Shown: piece by piece, positions 1 to 10,489 of the stretch
Numbering within the stretch: the first letter of the stretch is position 1
Layout: every line of letters starts with the position of its first letter
DNA from: Brachionus manjavacas
Lineage: Eukaryota; Rotifera; Eurotatoria; Ploima; Brachionidae
Direction: 5' to 3'
DNA length: 64,000 nt
NCBI GenBank assembly: GCA_019054805.1
Contig: JAHQIY010000001.1
Coordinates: 4,416,501-4,480,500, forward strand
Notes under the pieces: model-generated
Told to the model about the DNA's origin: nothing
The model's input: the letters and a program-made list of their open reading frames with translations, nothing else
Databases searched by the model: none
Position numbers and translations under genes: made by a program

Positions 1-237
1 AACGACATCTGGGTCATCTTCTTTCTCTTTCGGATTCTTCTCAAGAGCTTCATAGATCCTCATAACTTCCACCCCAGCATGGTGAAGCAAAGCAGCCTTT
101 TTACGCTCATCATCTGCAACATTTACCCACTACAAATAGTTGTCGAGGCCTTTCACCCATTCGTTCCACTTAGGACCCACAGCAGTATCCTCCAGATCGC
201 AATCAAACATTTGAAAAAAACTATTTAAGCCACTCAT
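1..237 (-). pseudogene. Gag N-terminal fragment of a Ty3/gypsy-like element, cut by the window edge
   Basis: On the minus strand an ATG at 237 opens a frame of about 79 codons that runs off the window at position 1. It has a Gag-like stretch rich in charged and aromatic residues (WNEWVKGLDNYL, then ADDERKKAALLHHAG and EVMRIYEALEKNP), which resembles the start of animal gypsy Gag proteins. Codon 36 is a TAG stop (complement of 130-132), so this copy is broken. It points away from the plus-strand gag-pol relic at 755-1750 and is therefore a separate copy. Assignment rests on by-eye similarity. Confidence 0.55.
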
Positions 238-635
238 TCTTTAGTAACCTTCCTCGTCGCCAGATTTTATGTTCACAGAGAACAAATGTTTGAAAAATAA
301 AATTAAGCTTGTTTCCTAAATAATTTTTTATTAAAAAAACATAAAAGAAGATTAAAAACTAAATTGTTTGTAATATAAACTAGGACTAATCCTTGAAAGT
401 TGTTAGAACTTTTCACAAAACTTCTAACAACATGATTTAGCACGCACGCAAAGAACGCATGAGCGTCAGCTGACTTGCTAAGACAGATATTCTTGATAGA
501 TATTCTTTGATAGATATTCTTGCTTTGCCACTCAGTTTCTTGTTTACACTTGCTATAAGAATTTGCGTATGTTCACTTTGCTTTTTGTCCTCGACAACTT
601 TTCTCCACAAGAGATCTGTTTCGTAAGACGACTAC

Positions 636-795
636 TTACGCTCTTCCTCCAGTCCAGCTAGCAAAAACTCAAGCTGTTCAATTTTGGCAGTCTGATCCTT
701 AACCAGTTTGCAGAGCGTGCCTACGAACCTGAAAAGATTCTTAGACAATTCCGAGTGGGAACCTGCTATTTGGAGGTCGGAAAATCATCGCGAGA
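636..795 (-). other. Short open coiled-coil-like stretch, probably transposon-derived
   Basis: The minus strand reads open for about 50 codons with a heptad-like, Glu/Leu-rich end (KDQTAKIEQLEFLLAGLEEER followed by a Lys and a stop). The composition looks like real coding sequence, but there is no clear start and it lies between two gypsy fragments. It may be the end of another retroelement protein or an exon of a lost gene. Confidence 0.3.
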
Positions 796-1750
796 CACGT
801 CAAAGGATGGTTGTGTTTCCATCATTTGGTCAGGAATAATTTATGTGAAAAAAATGTTTTCAATTTTCAATTTTTTTGAATCAAGTAAGAATCAAGTGAA
901 TGAATCTATTCCTAAAATGCGAGAGCAATTTGAACCATCAACCTCGCAAGGTAATCGCAAATTATGCCTGCGCTGTGAAAAACCTGCCCATTCAATAGCA
1001 GACTGCTATTCAAGAAGAAATCAAATGAAACTGTCAACGCTAATAAGAATCGAGCAGATCTGAGCCTGTCAAATCAAGTAATCAATCAAATAACGTTAGA
1101 CAAAAGCATCGTGGGAATTTTGGAAATGAATAACAAACCCGTGAATTTTCTGCTAGACACGTGGACGGTTAGTACAATAGTGGCGAAACGAATTAGGGAT
1201 CATTGCAAGACACCTGATGCAGCCCTAGTACCATTGGATGAAACTTTGCAGACTTGTGTTGGAGGCCCTGTCAAAGTAATTGGAAAGGGAAAGTGTTCCG
1301 TGAAATTAATAGATTTTGAGAGTGAAGTAGAAAAAATTGAAGTGAATGAACTAGTAAACGACTGTCTACTCGGGTTAGACGAAGTATTCAAACTGGCTAC
1401 GAATGTACGAGTTCAATATTGAATATCGCAAAGGTCATGAGAACGATAATGCGGATGCGCTGTCTAGATGGCTGTTAAAAGAAGAAACAACGTGGAGAAA
1501 GAGAGCACTAGGGACCCCGGAGAAGTGATTATTAATATGGTTTTTCAACAAACCGAATTCAAGATCAGTACGAGGGTGATGTAATTGCAGAGCAGCATGA
1601 TTGGATAAAGAAAGGAGCCCGACGGGAAAAACAAATTAAGAACTATTTATCTACTGGTGCCGATTTTGGGCGTTTTAAAATTTTCGGAAATTTACCGTGC
1701 GTACCAAAAGATATAGGAGGCCACCTAATCAGCCAGAAAATTTTTCAAAA
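755..1750 (+). pseudogene. Ty3/gypsy gag-pol relic with protease fused to the RNase H end by deletion
   Basis: Three blocks follow one another. (1) 755-1063 ends in a CCHC zinc knuckle (CLRCEKPAHSIADC), typical of Gag. (2) After a frameshift, 1111-1422 is a retropepsin-like domain: the active-site loop reads FLLDTW instead of the usual DTG, and a later NDCLLGLD matches the family's second conserved block. (3) From about 1407 the sequence jumps to EYRKGHENDNADALSRWL, the usual end of the gypsy RNase H region, then an integrase-N-terminal-like stretch near 1590-1730. The whole reverse transcriptase between protease and RNase H is missing. The altered catalytic triad, frameshifts and deletion make this copy dead. 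No LTR was recognised. Confidence 0.75.
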
Positions 1751-1884
1751 TTATTATAAAATTTTATAATATAGTCGAAAGAAAAAAAAAACTTATGTAA
1801 GAAAGTTGTGCTTCTTATAGCACGTAGGAAAAGAATAAAAAAATAAATAAATATTCAATTTTCAAATTATACTCTGAACAGCAG

Positions 1885-2045
1885 GTGCTGTCGGAGGTGC
1901 GGGCCGAAGCCAGACCCACAATGCGCCATGTCACTCTCAACGCGGTGGAAGATTGAATAAGGGAAATGGTGGCAGCGAGCGCGGTGACTCCTTAGATGCC
2001 GCATCGTTGAAAGGCGGCCCGCTCCACTTTTGTTCCTGACAATGA
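1885..2045. repeat. GC-rich dispersed repeat, copy 1
   Basis: This island is clearly more GC-rich than its surroundings and aligns by eye with 24178-24340 in the same orientation. Shared blocks include ATGCGC-A-GTCAC near the start and GGCGGC--GCTCCACTTTT near the end. No protein frame was recognised in either copy. Confidence 0.6.
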
Positions 2046-2130
2046 GCAAATTACATGAGAACAGATGGCTAATGCAGATGATCAATACCACTTGCTTCGA
2101 TGGGCAGCTAATGGTTTGCGGCCCGGAAAA

Positions 2131-3250
2131 CTACATTATCTGCTGGGTACCAATAGATAACACCCCGAAACATAAATAAGACTCGAAGGTAATGTCGTTT
2201 TCATTTTCAAAGGCAACTAATTTTTTCTTTGTTTCTTTTTCGGTGAGCTCTTTTTCTTTTGAATCAGATTCGGTAAATCTCTTGATTTGATAATTGGTTT
2301 GGAAAAAAGTTTCAGTCTCATTTTGATTATTTGAGCGTACATTGACAGGTGACTGACAAAGTGGTGGAAAATCGTTTAAACGACTTACCAAAGATTCTTC
2401 TAAAACTGTAGTTTTAAGGTCTTTTAGGCTAATACGGGTTATAACGTCATTAAGATTTTTTGGCTGATTTCCAGGTGTTTTTACCATCATATTTTCATCA
2501 TTATCTTTTAGGTCAGCTTCAATTATTGATTGCGTTTCTTCTTGGTCGATGTACTCAATTGTACTCATATATCATTGTACTCAATCTTTTTCATCTCAAG
2601 CGAGTTAAGCTTTACGGCAATGGAGCATTTTTGTGTCAAGTGTCCTTTCTGATGACACTTTTCACAAAGTGTTTCTTTGACAGGGCAATTCGCTATGTTG
2701 TGTCCTTCATCATCACAAAAATAGCATTTCTTCTTTTGTCAAACAATTGACACTGCACACTTTAAACCATACATTATTGTGGAGCCTGACAAGCTTCCAA
2801 TAATGTTCTCAACTTCTTTTGGAGATGATATTCTCACTCTTCTGACACCATTTTTCCTCTCGGGTCTATCTTTATATTTTTCTTCAGTAATATGTTCAAT
2901 TTTAAGTCCATCAATTCGAACAGCATTAAAAAGGTTTCAAGTCTATGATTCTCGAAATCAGAGGGCAAGAAATGAAATCGAAAAGTACAATACCTTTTGA
3001 GATCCGGGACTTTATTTGCATCTTCAAGTCTGAAAATGGTTCAAATTATTTCACGATCGAAAATTTTGACAACATTAAAAGCAGCATTAAACTCATTTAT
3101 CCAAACTTTGTTTGAAGAGAAATTGTAGATACTTGTGATCGCATTATTTTCTACTTGATTTAGGACGATATCTAGTTCACCAAATAAGACTTTATCGCTA
3201 TTCGGTTTGTCTTACCTCTTCAAGTTTAGCTTGACCGTAATATTAAATAT
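2131..3250 (-). pseudogene. Non-LTR retrotransposon ORF1-like protein with two CCHC zinc knuckles, broken
   Basis: Read on the minus strand, the region encodes in several frames a probable RNA-binding stretch (VRIDGLKIEHITEEKY, VRISSPKEVENIIG), an in-frame stop, then two adjacent CCHC knuckles (CYFCDDEGHNIANC and CEKCHQKGHLTQKC). A polar tail follows: an ORF starting MSTIEYIDQEE at 2568 and running to 2131 (145 aa). Around 2550-2600 a short direct duplication (IEYNDI / IEYIDQ) separates the knuckle frame from the tail ORF. Domain order fits LINE ORF1 proteins of the CR1/Jockey type. Frameshifts and stops show it is inactive. Confidence 0.6.
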
Positions 3251-3399
3251 CCACCGTCGGTATTGGTTTGTTTTGTTGAGCGAGATTGCCAACACACAAC
3301 TTTCAACGGTTTTTTAAATCACGTGATGACGCGATTAATTAAATTTTGGTTTTTCAAGTTTAGGCCAAACGACCAATTTTCAAGGATTTTTTTTTTATT

Positions 3400-3640
3400 A
3401 TTTAATTTAAATTTATTTATTTATTTTTATTTATTTGTTTTCTGTACCGAGCTAAAGCTCCTTAAGAATAAATTAAAAATAAAATAAAAAAATAAAATAA
3501 AAATAAAATTAAAGTTAATAAAATTAGATAAAAAAAAAAGAATCAAAATAGAGTAAATAAGCTAAAAAAAATTAAAGTTGAAAAGACATAAATTGGAAAA
3601 GATTGTTTCATGTGGCACATGTTTAAATAGCATTTAAAAA
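3400..3640 (-). repeat. Dispersed repeat with GAGC-N4-GCTC hairpin, inverted partner of 21.88-22.09 kb
   Basis: The segment starts near CTGTACCGAGCTAAAGCTCC (3442 onward), runs through A-rich AATAAAAT tracts and ends in a stretch containing TGTGGCACATGTTTAAATAG. The complement of 21880-22085 repeats it almost base for base, so the two are recent copies in opposite orientation. The hairpin motif itself recurs at least nine times in the window. Confidence 0.7.
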
Positions 3641-3644
3641 ATAA

Positions 3645-5025
3645 AAGCGTTTAAAAATGCATTTTTCCTTTTTATATCTACAAAAATTTTTGTATTCAAT
3701 TACGAATTAGCATAAATTTAAAAGTGTCAAAGTTAAAAAATTAGGTACTTGGTTTTAATAATATTGATAAGTTTTCATTCTTTAATAAAGTGTTATTTTT
3801 TAAAAAGTAGTGTCAATTAGTTAAAAATAGTGGCTTTCTAATTAATTTAGTGTAAAATAATTTATTTATGTAAAATGTTATATAAATCTTTTAAAAATAA
3901 ATGGCGTAAAAAAATAAAAAATTTGGGGTATTTATTGAAAATTTATGGTATCGATTTTAATAGCACCATTTGTTATAAGTTTCTATAATCGAATTGATAA
4001 AAGCAAAGTTGAAATCTACGACTATTACAGCTGGATATCTAAATGATTCAGTAGGAACTATTATTTCCAAATATTTCTTGAAATTAAACAAATATTTTGA
4101 AACTGTAAATAAAAATCCTGTGGCATGAAGATACCAAGCAGAATTTATTTCCTGAATTTTTAACCAAATTTTTATCTCTAAGAAAAAAAATGATGCAAAA
4201 TATTTGTAGGTATATTTTCTTCAAATTTTCTTACAAAGCCATAATACAGATTTTGAGTTTATTGAATTATCATTGCTTACTCTGAACTGATTTTTGAGAC
4301 CATTTTTTTAATCTTCGTATTATGATTGGTAACTTTGCCAAAAAGGATTTTATTTGATTCCAAATTATTTAAAAATTACAGTAAATATTTGTTTTTAACT
4401 TCGCACTTAAAGCACAAGAATTTGGTTTTCGTACTTTAAAAAAAAGTTTTTTTGACTTAATAACAAAAAAATTTAAGTAAATTACAATAAATGTTGATTG
4501 TTTTGGCTAAAATAATTTCTTTGCTCAGTTTATTCGATGATTCTACTCGTTTGTTCATCAAAAACCAGATAAGAGAAAATTTTCACGAAATGAAGAAAAT
4601 GAACATAATCAACACATAACTTTTGTACTGATATAAAAAAAATTTATGTCAAATCAAATTTTATTTGTTCTTTAAAAGTTCAATTTTTTTATTTTTATCT
4701 TTTTAAAGTTCAATTATTAAATATCATTTTAAAGGCTATAAATTTTTAAGAAATTTTTCAAAATTAAATTCAAAAAAGTATTCGTACGCAATGTAGCTAA
4801 AAATCAATTATGTCTAAATATATTTCATAATATTTTATTTTTTATCTTACTTAGATTAGTAAAGTTTAGCAATTTTTTAAAATTTTATTTAGATTTTTTT
4901 GGGCTTATGAGTTAAATTAAAAATAATCAACTGAAATGAAACAAAAAATAAAATATAATAAATAAGGAAAAATTTTAAATTAGTTATTTTTAGGCTGAAA
5001 ACTCACAAGCTTTTTAAATGCAAAT
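3645..5025. other. AT-rich intergenic stretch, nothing recognised
   Basis: Poly-A and poly-T runs and short broken frames only. No splice-compatible coding segment, RNA gene or repeat boundary was recognised. Confidence 0.5.
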
Positions 5026-5400
5026 TTAGATAATTAAATTTGCGATGATTGAAATAGTTAACGGAAGTATAAAATAAAGAAATAAGGGTTTCAGTTTATT
5101 AATAAAGAATAAAAAATATTTATGTTTGGAACTATATGGAGCAATATTAGGATGAGGCAAATAAATTTGGTTCGTATTTGACTGCATTGTGTTGTATTGT
5201 GAACTATATGGAGCAATATTAGGATGAGGCAAATAAATTTGGTTCGTATTTGACTGCATTGTGTTGTATTGTGAACTATATGGAGCAATATTAGGATGAG
5301 GCAAATAAATTTGGTTCGTATTTGACTGCATTGTGTTGTATTGTGAACTATATGGAGCAATATTAGTATGAGGCAAATTTGATTGATATAATTATTTATC
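5026..5400 (-). CDS. Possible protein of 24-residue tandem repeats with a hydrophobic C-terminal tail
   Basis: The minus strand is open from about 5396 to 5026 with an ATG at 5376 (116 aa). It has about 3.5 copies of a 24-residue unit containing QSNTNQIYLPHPNIAPYSSQ, then a 30-residue hydrophobic tail (FLYFILPLTISIIANLII) that could span a membrane. The 72-bp DNA unit is a multiple of three, so every copy keeps the frame. The unit is Asn/Gln/Tyr/Pro-rich like some secreted or surface repeat proteins. There is no signal peptide or convincing upstream exon. A second frame is also open through the repeat, which weakens the case. It could be a non-coding minisatellite. Confidence 0.35.
5130..5385. 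repeat. 72-bp tandem repeat (minisatellite), about 3.5 copies
   Basis: The unit begins GAACTATATGGAGCAATATT and ends TGTGTTGTATTGT. Copies are identical or nearly so over their full length, indicating recent expansion or gene conversion. See the overlapping minus-strand frame. Confidence 0.95.
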
Positions 5401-6200
5401 AGATAAAAAATATTTTTTTAATTCAATAAATTTTTTGCATATGTTGAGATTTTAAATTTTACATCATTAACCCCAAAAAAAGGCACTTAGTTTAATCTCT
5501 ATATTTCTAGTCTGTCTCGATATTTGCAGTTATTAGCCACATTTTTAAGTTGTTTTTACAATTCAAAAAAATTTATTTAAAAATTTCAATTTAATGCTTA
5601 ATTAATCTTATAAGAATTTGAAAACTTAAAATTAAGTATTTTAAAGAGTTTTTTACGCACCTTTTTAAAAATGGAAGTTTTTCTATAGAACAAAAATTTT
5701 AGAATTATGAACTTAATATAAAACTGATATATTTAGGAATCTGAAGTTGATGATCAATACAAGATATCATTTCAAAATGCATATTAAGTCATAAGTGATC
5801 ACGTCGTTCTAAAATCAAATCATTATCATCAAATATCATTCATTCAATAAAGAAAAGTCTTCTAATGCTAGATACAAATACTTGGAAATAAAAAAAAATT
5901 CAAAATAAACTTAACAAAAAATGAAAAGGGTAAATTTAATTTATTAGTTGATTTTAGCAAATTACTTTTTTTTCTGAATGTTCAAAATTTGTAAAAATTT
6001 CTATTTTTTATACCAAAAAGTGGTGACTTCAAATTTAATAATCCATATCTAAAATAAAAACCAATCGAAAAATAATTAAGTTTAAAAATAAAAAAGATTT
6101 ATTTCTCTTCAATTAGAGGAAAAAAATCGAATCATTCTTAATTTCCAGTAGAAGCATTAATTGATTTTATTAAAGATTTAATAAGTTAAATTTTTTAAAT
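5400..6200. other. AT-rich intergenic stretch, nothing recognised
   Basis: No coding frame, repeat or RNA signal was recognised apart from homopolymer tracts. Confidence 0.5.
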
Positions 6201-8560
6201 ATTTTTCATAAAACATTCTCGTGATTTCAACCACAAACCTTGTGCTCGTTCTTGAACCGCTTCGATGGCGATTATGTATTTTTTAAAGGAAGGTATCAAG
6301 ATTGTAACACTTAACTCAAGAAAAGATCTGACAAAAGCTTAATTCTGATAAAAAACTCATGTTAGGTTTATTTTTTACGAGGAATTCAAATTTAATATCA
6401 GTTTTTCTGAATACTGAAGTTTTTGACCCAAAATTCAAGATCAAAGTTGAAACCAAAAACGATTTTTCGCTGTAACTCTCAAACGGAAAAAAAAGTGAGT
6501 GAGTTCCAAAGGGTAATTTCACTCGAGAAACCCAAATTTGTGGTTAAAAAATGTGTCTTTAATTTATAAGTAGCTATCGCGGTTCATGAGTGTCCTCAAA
6601 AGGTTTAATCTATGCGGCATTCATTATCAGGATTATTGTTTCTGATTTGTAAAACCTTCCACTTATCTTCATTTAGACAACTAAGTCATTTTTGGTCCAG
6701 TTGTAAATTTCATTTAGGTCGTTCTAAGTTCATTTGCGTATCTAAATGAACATTGGCATTGACACTACATTAACATCTTGCCAAACGGGTTAAGTAAGTG
6801 ACTCAGCAGTCAGATCAAAATTTGTAATTTAAAAAACTATCTACCCTCTGTTTGCTAATTTTTACAAGTTTTATTTTTGTTTAAATGTCAAAATGTTATC
6901 ACTAAAGTCAAAATTTATTAAGAAAAAAAGTTTTTCCGGTCTAGTCGGTTAGGTGTACTATGGTTCAACTTATTACTGGAACAATTCTTGTATTCAGGTT
7001 TTATGAACTATTAGTTCACCTAATCTAAAAATTGTTGAAATTTTTCACTTATTTAGAAAAAGGCTAAATGCATTATTAAAAAATAAGATAAAAAAAAATT
7101 AGATAAAAAATTTAAATTTGGGTGGAGTAGGTAAAATTTGCTAAATAGATGAATCTATGATCTCTTAAGTCAAACACCTGAAGGGTGAAAAATTAATTCC
7201 ATTTTTGTTTAATTTTTATTATTCATGTTTAAAGACAAATATTTAAGAAGAGAGCGCATTTGGGTATTTGGGATTGTTACTTAAACAAAATACCCAAGCC
7301 AGATCAGAGTAAATGCTATTTCAAAAGATCCTGCAAATTAAAAAAAAAACAAAAATATTATTAACTTCAAATGTTTTTTTTATATTAATTTCGAGAATTA
7401 CACTTTCTATTAAATAGCTTTATTCAATAAGTTCAAATAATCTAAAAATTGTTCACCTAATTTGAGATTATTTTATTTTATCTAATTTAACTTTTTTTTT
7501 TTTTTTCCATTTTTTTTTCTGAAGGAACATTAGCTCAGTAAAGATAAACAAATAAATAATTTAAAAGTTTAAAAAAAAGAATTTTCAATATTTTTTTCAA
7601 ATTTCCCAATAAAAATTAAAATTAAATTCTATTTCATTAAAGAGTTTAATTTCAAATATGAAAATGTTTGCAATATTAACTTAAAATTAATTTTTTATTT
7701 GAAACTGAAATAAATATTTGAAACATCGCACTTTTTCAGTGTTATTTCAACAAAGGATACATTTTCTAATTCAAACAAATAAAAAATACAATGAAAAATA
7801 AAATTTTTTTAATACTTTCATTGAATTTTTTATTGTTTCAAAATTTGATCATATTTCTTTGTTTCGAAATATTTAAATGCTTTCTACTTCACTGTTCGTG
7901 CTTTATTGATTGTCAACTATTTTAGAAGAATTTCAGATCCTTACCAGATTAACAGCCACGTGAAGATTTTGTGGCCCCGAAATGGTATTTTGACCGTTCC
8001 AGGAAGTTACAGTGGCGGCCTAGTTAAAGACAAAGTCACTTAAATTAAAGTCCAAGTATAGGCTCTTCCTGTTTATGGCTCAAAACTTTTGCTTGCTTTT
8101 TTTAAGTCTGATTATAATAAGATTAATAAATTTTCTTATTGATGTTTGCAGCGATAAAAAGTCTTTCTATATCAAGCTTTTTTTGTACCTTAATATTTAA
8201 AAAATCCAAATGTGGAAAAATTTTGCTAACTTTTAGCAGTCTAAGCGATTATTGAAATAAAAACGTAAAAAAAAAAAAAATTTTATTAAGAAAATAAAAT
8301 ATACAAATTCAAGGATAAATTCAAAATTTTCAAAGCTTATTTCTTTTTTGTTAATGCTAGTTTTATTAGTAGTAGAGCATGCTGTGCTGGTCTTAGAGGT
8401 CAGTTGATTTGCTTGATTGCCGTTCGTCCAGCAGTCAAGAGTTGCTCTAAAGTTGTTGACTGTTTTATTATAAAAATTATTTTAGTATCATCTGCATATA
8501 ATTTGGAGATATTTAGATATTTCGGTAAACAAGTGGAAATTCAGTGTCACCAATATGAAC
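6200..8560 (-). mobile_element. Shattered LINE reverse-transcriptase remnant, interrupted by another repeat
   Basis: On the minus strand three RT pieces appear in the expected order. Near 8400-8520 is a catalytic YADD block (KLYADDTKIIF). At 6600-6760 are NDLNEIYNWTKND and NEDKWKVLQIRN in two frames, typical of the segment just after YADD. Near 6240-6300 is IEAVQERAQGLW, typical of the post-RT region. A copy of the long-inverted-repeat family (6800-7790) sits between them. Frames are short and broken. Whether all pieces come from one insertion is inference. Confidence 0.5.
6800..7790. repeat. Partial copy A of the long-inverted-repeat family
   Basis: 6926-7030 carries the family block GTCTAGTCGGTTAGGTG...AACAATTCTTG...TTCACCTAAT. 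7519-7543 carries the GAAGGA-CATTAGCTC hairpin motif. 7600-7770 carries the terminal block ending AACATCGCACTTTTTCAGTG. All three are shared with the better-preserved element at 41.1-42.5 kb, but their arrangement here is rearranged. Confidence 0.6.
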
Positions 8561-9091
8561 TACATCTTTTTAGACAAAAAGCTCTCCTGGGTGCATGGTT
8601 ACAATATTACTGGTAGCTTCAACAGCCAAATTCACGATAGCAAATTCAGGTTTAATTTTTTTTTGGAAATAAATTTTGGTGCTGACTTTCCAAGTATCAA
8701 GGCACTTGTTATTAAGATTTGAATATCTAATTAAAACAAATTTAAAAAATTAAATTTTTTTTCAATCTACGTTCATTTACCTATACATTCCTTGGTAAAT
8801 TGCCATTTCTGCTTCTTAAAGTTGTTTTGACATCTCTTTGTCATATCCCCCTGTTCCTCATCTACTTCTTTTAAATTTATCTCTTATAATTCGGCTCTCA
8901 TTATTTGAACTTGTTCCTTGACAGTCAATCTTGTGTCAAAAGCTCTCACAATAGATCCCGTTTCCAAAGAATAACGACAATTAATGCCACCACTTTTTAC
9001 CATTTTTTTACATTGAACATTTTTTTTAAAATCGAGAAACCGAGGGAAATTATTTTCCGCCTTTAGTACAGCTTTATAGTTTTCTATGTTA

Positions 9092-10006
9092 CAGTGCACT
9101 CGCGCTATAACGATTCGCTTTATTACGAATATCAAAAATTCGCTACTGCGAATGGGAAATCAAAGCCCATTTTCATACTTAACAACGTTAATTGTCACTT
9201 TCTTTAACGAATACAATCTTTTTTTAGCACATTCGTTATAATTTTTGTTTATCAATGAAATTTTAATCTGTATGTGTCAGCTCCTGAAAAATAATGACAA
9301 AATAAAAAGAAACCAACCAATCAAAAATTATTATATAAACTTTTGTTTGTTTAATGTTTGTTCATTTTTATTTTATTTTTTTAATTTTTAACTTATTCTG
9401 AAGGAGCTCTAGCTCGGTACATAAAACAAATAAATAAACAAATAAATAATAATAGTAAATTTTTATTAGTGTTTTTTTATTGTTTCAAAAATGGAAAGTA
9501 AAAAAAGAAAGAGTCCTGAGATAAACTTAAAGCTTGAGATAATAGAGGATTACAATAATAAAGCAACTCCAACTGAACTATCCCGCAAGTATGGATTAGC
9601 AGCCTCGACTATCTCAACAATCGTTAAGAATCAAGAAGCGATCAAAAAAGCATCTGAGTCCATGCGTGACATTAAAAAAGCTAAGAGATTGAGAGAGCCT
9701 GAGTACAAAGAGCTTGAAAAATACCTGGATATGTGGTTCAGAGACACAAAAGCGCATAATTCAATTACACTCGATGTCACAAAAGCGCATAATTCAATTA
9801 CACTGTCTTATTTTTATTGTTTATGTTAATTACTTGGTGTTTTATCTTATTTTGTCAATAAATAACTAAAAAAATCTATCAACCGCCCAATTACACATTT
9901 TTTTTTTAACACCAATCAATTAACATGGAAAATTTGATATAACGATTTTTCATATAACGAATGACATTATAAAGTCCCGCTCATTCGTTGTAGCGCGAGT
10001 GCACTG
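9092..10006 (+). mobile_element. Tigger/pogo-type DNA transposon, internally deleted, with TA target duplication
   Basis: Terminal inverted repeats start CAGTGCACTCGCGCTATAAC (9092) and end as its near-complement at 10006, flanked by TA on both sides (9090-9091 and 10007-10008). A sub-terminal ATAACGA motif recurs inside both ends. CAGT-type ends, a TA target and a CENP-B-like DNA-binding domain are characteristic of the pogo/Tigger branch of Tc1/mariner. At 915 bp the element lacks the catalytic DDE region and would need help to move. Confidence 0.85.
9491..9829 (+). CDS. Tigger-like transposase fragment: N-terminal DNA-binding domain only (112 aa)
   Basis: Residues 1-60 look like the first helix-turn-helix of CENP-B/Tigger proteins (KKRKSPEINLKLEIIEDYNN, then TELSRKYGLAASTISTIVKN). 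Residues 70-88 resemble the start of the second one (LEKYLDMWFRDTKAHNSI). The frame then falls into a 27-bp direct duplication (TKAHNSITL twice) and stops. A full transposase would be some 400-500 aa with a DDE domain; all of that is missing. It could still bind the element's ends, but no function beyond that can be claimed. Confidence 0.75.
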   Translation: MESKKRKSPEINLKLEIIEDYNNKATPTELSRKYGLAASTISTIVKNQEAIKKASESMRDIKKAKRLREPEYKELEKYLDMWFRDTKAHNSITLDVTKAHNSITLSYFYCLC

Positions 10007-10319
10007 TAGCCATTTAGCTCAATTCATTTATCATATTTTGAAAAATAAAAATAAATAATTTTGAAACTATTAAAAATTCAATTAAAATATTAAAATAATG
10101 TAAATTAACTTTAATTAATTATTACATGCAAAATTTAAAATCTGCTAAATACAGCTTAATATTTATCTATCTGAAAATTGAAATTTGAGCAAAATCATTG
10201 CTTTGCCGTTAATCAACAGACCATTAAAGTTCATGCCATGAAAGATCGATTAATTTTTATAAACTATTTATTTTAATAAATCATTTAAAAAAGTAAAACT
10301 TTGAAAACAGTACTTCTGC

Positions 10320-10482
10320 GAAACTTGTCTTTTTGGTTAACTTATGTAATCAAAAAGAATTACTTAAAATTACGAAGAATTACAAAAGTGAGTAAAATTA
10401 CATTAATTTACGTAATATATTTAATTTAAAATTTTCTTGTAATTTTACGTAAAATTTCGTAAATTAACCAAAAAGAAGTTTC
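10320..10482. mobile_element. Short MITE with ACGTAA-rich interior
   Basis: Inverted ends pair GAAACTTGTCTTTTTGGTTA (10320 onward) with TTAACCAAAAAGAAGTTTC (to 10482), a near-perfect match with one extra base. The 163-bp interior is full of TTACGTAA-like words, also common at 39.39-39.83 kb. There is no ORF. Confidence 0.6.
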
Positions 10483-10489
10483 ATTCAAT

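Larger units (their letters stand above)
8785..10013 (-). pseudogene. Unrecognised ORF interrupted at codon 2 by a Tigger-like transposon
   Basis: The ATG lies at 10013-10011. After removing the 915-bp element and one TA target duplicate, it reads MANIENYKAVLKAENNFPRF and continues open to a TAA near 8887 (about 70 residues). The same frame then goes on to about 8790 (EVDEEQGDMTKRCQNNFKK). The protein is basic and polar, without a motif I know. It may be an exon of a host gene or an older transposon ORF. That the frame becomes contiguous with a start codon after excision supports it as real pre-insertion coding sequence. Confidence 0.45.

Noticed and set aside
2460..3000. Two plus-strand frames (96 and 73 codons)
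   Set aside because: They are opposite to the zinc-knuckle ORF1 relic, whose CCHC motifs fix the coding strand as minus.
5130..5385. CRISPR-like array
   Set aside because: Direct 72-bp tandem units with no unique spacers, in an animal genome.
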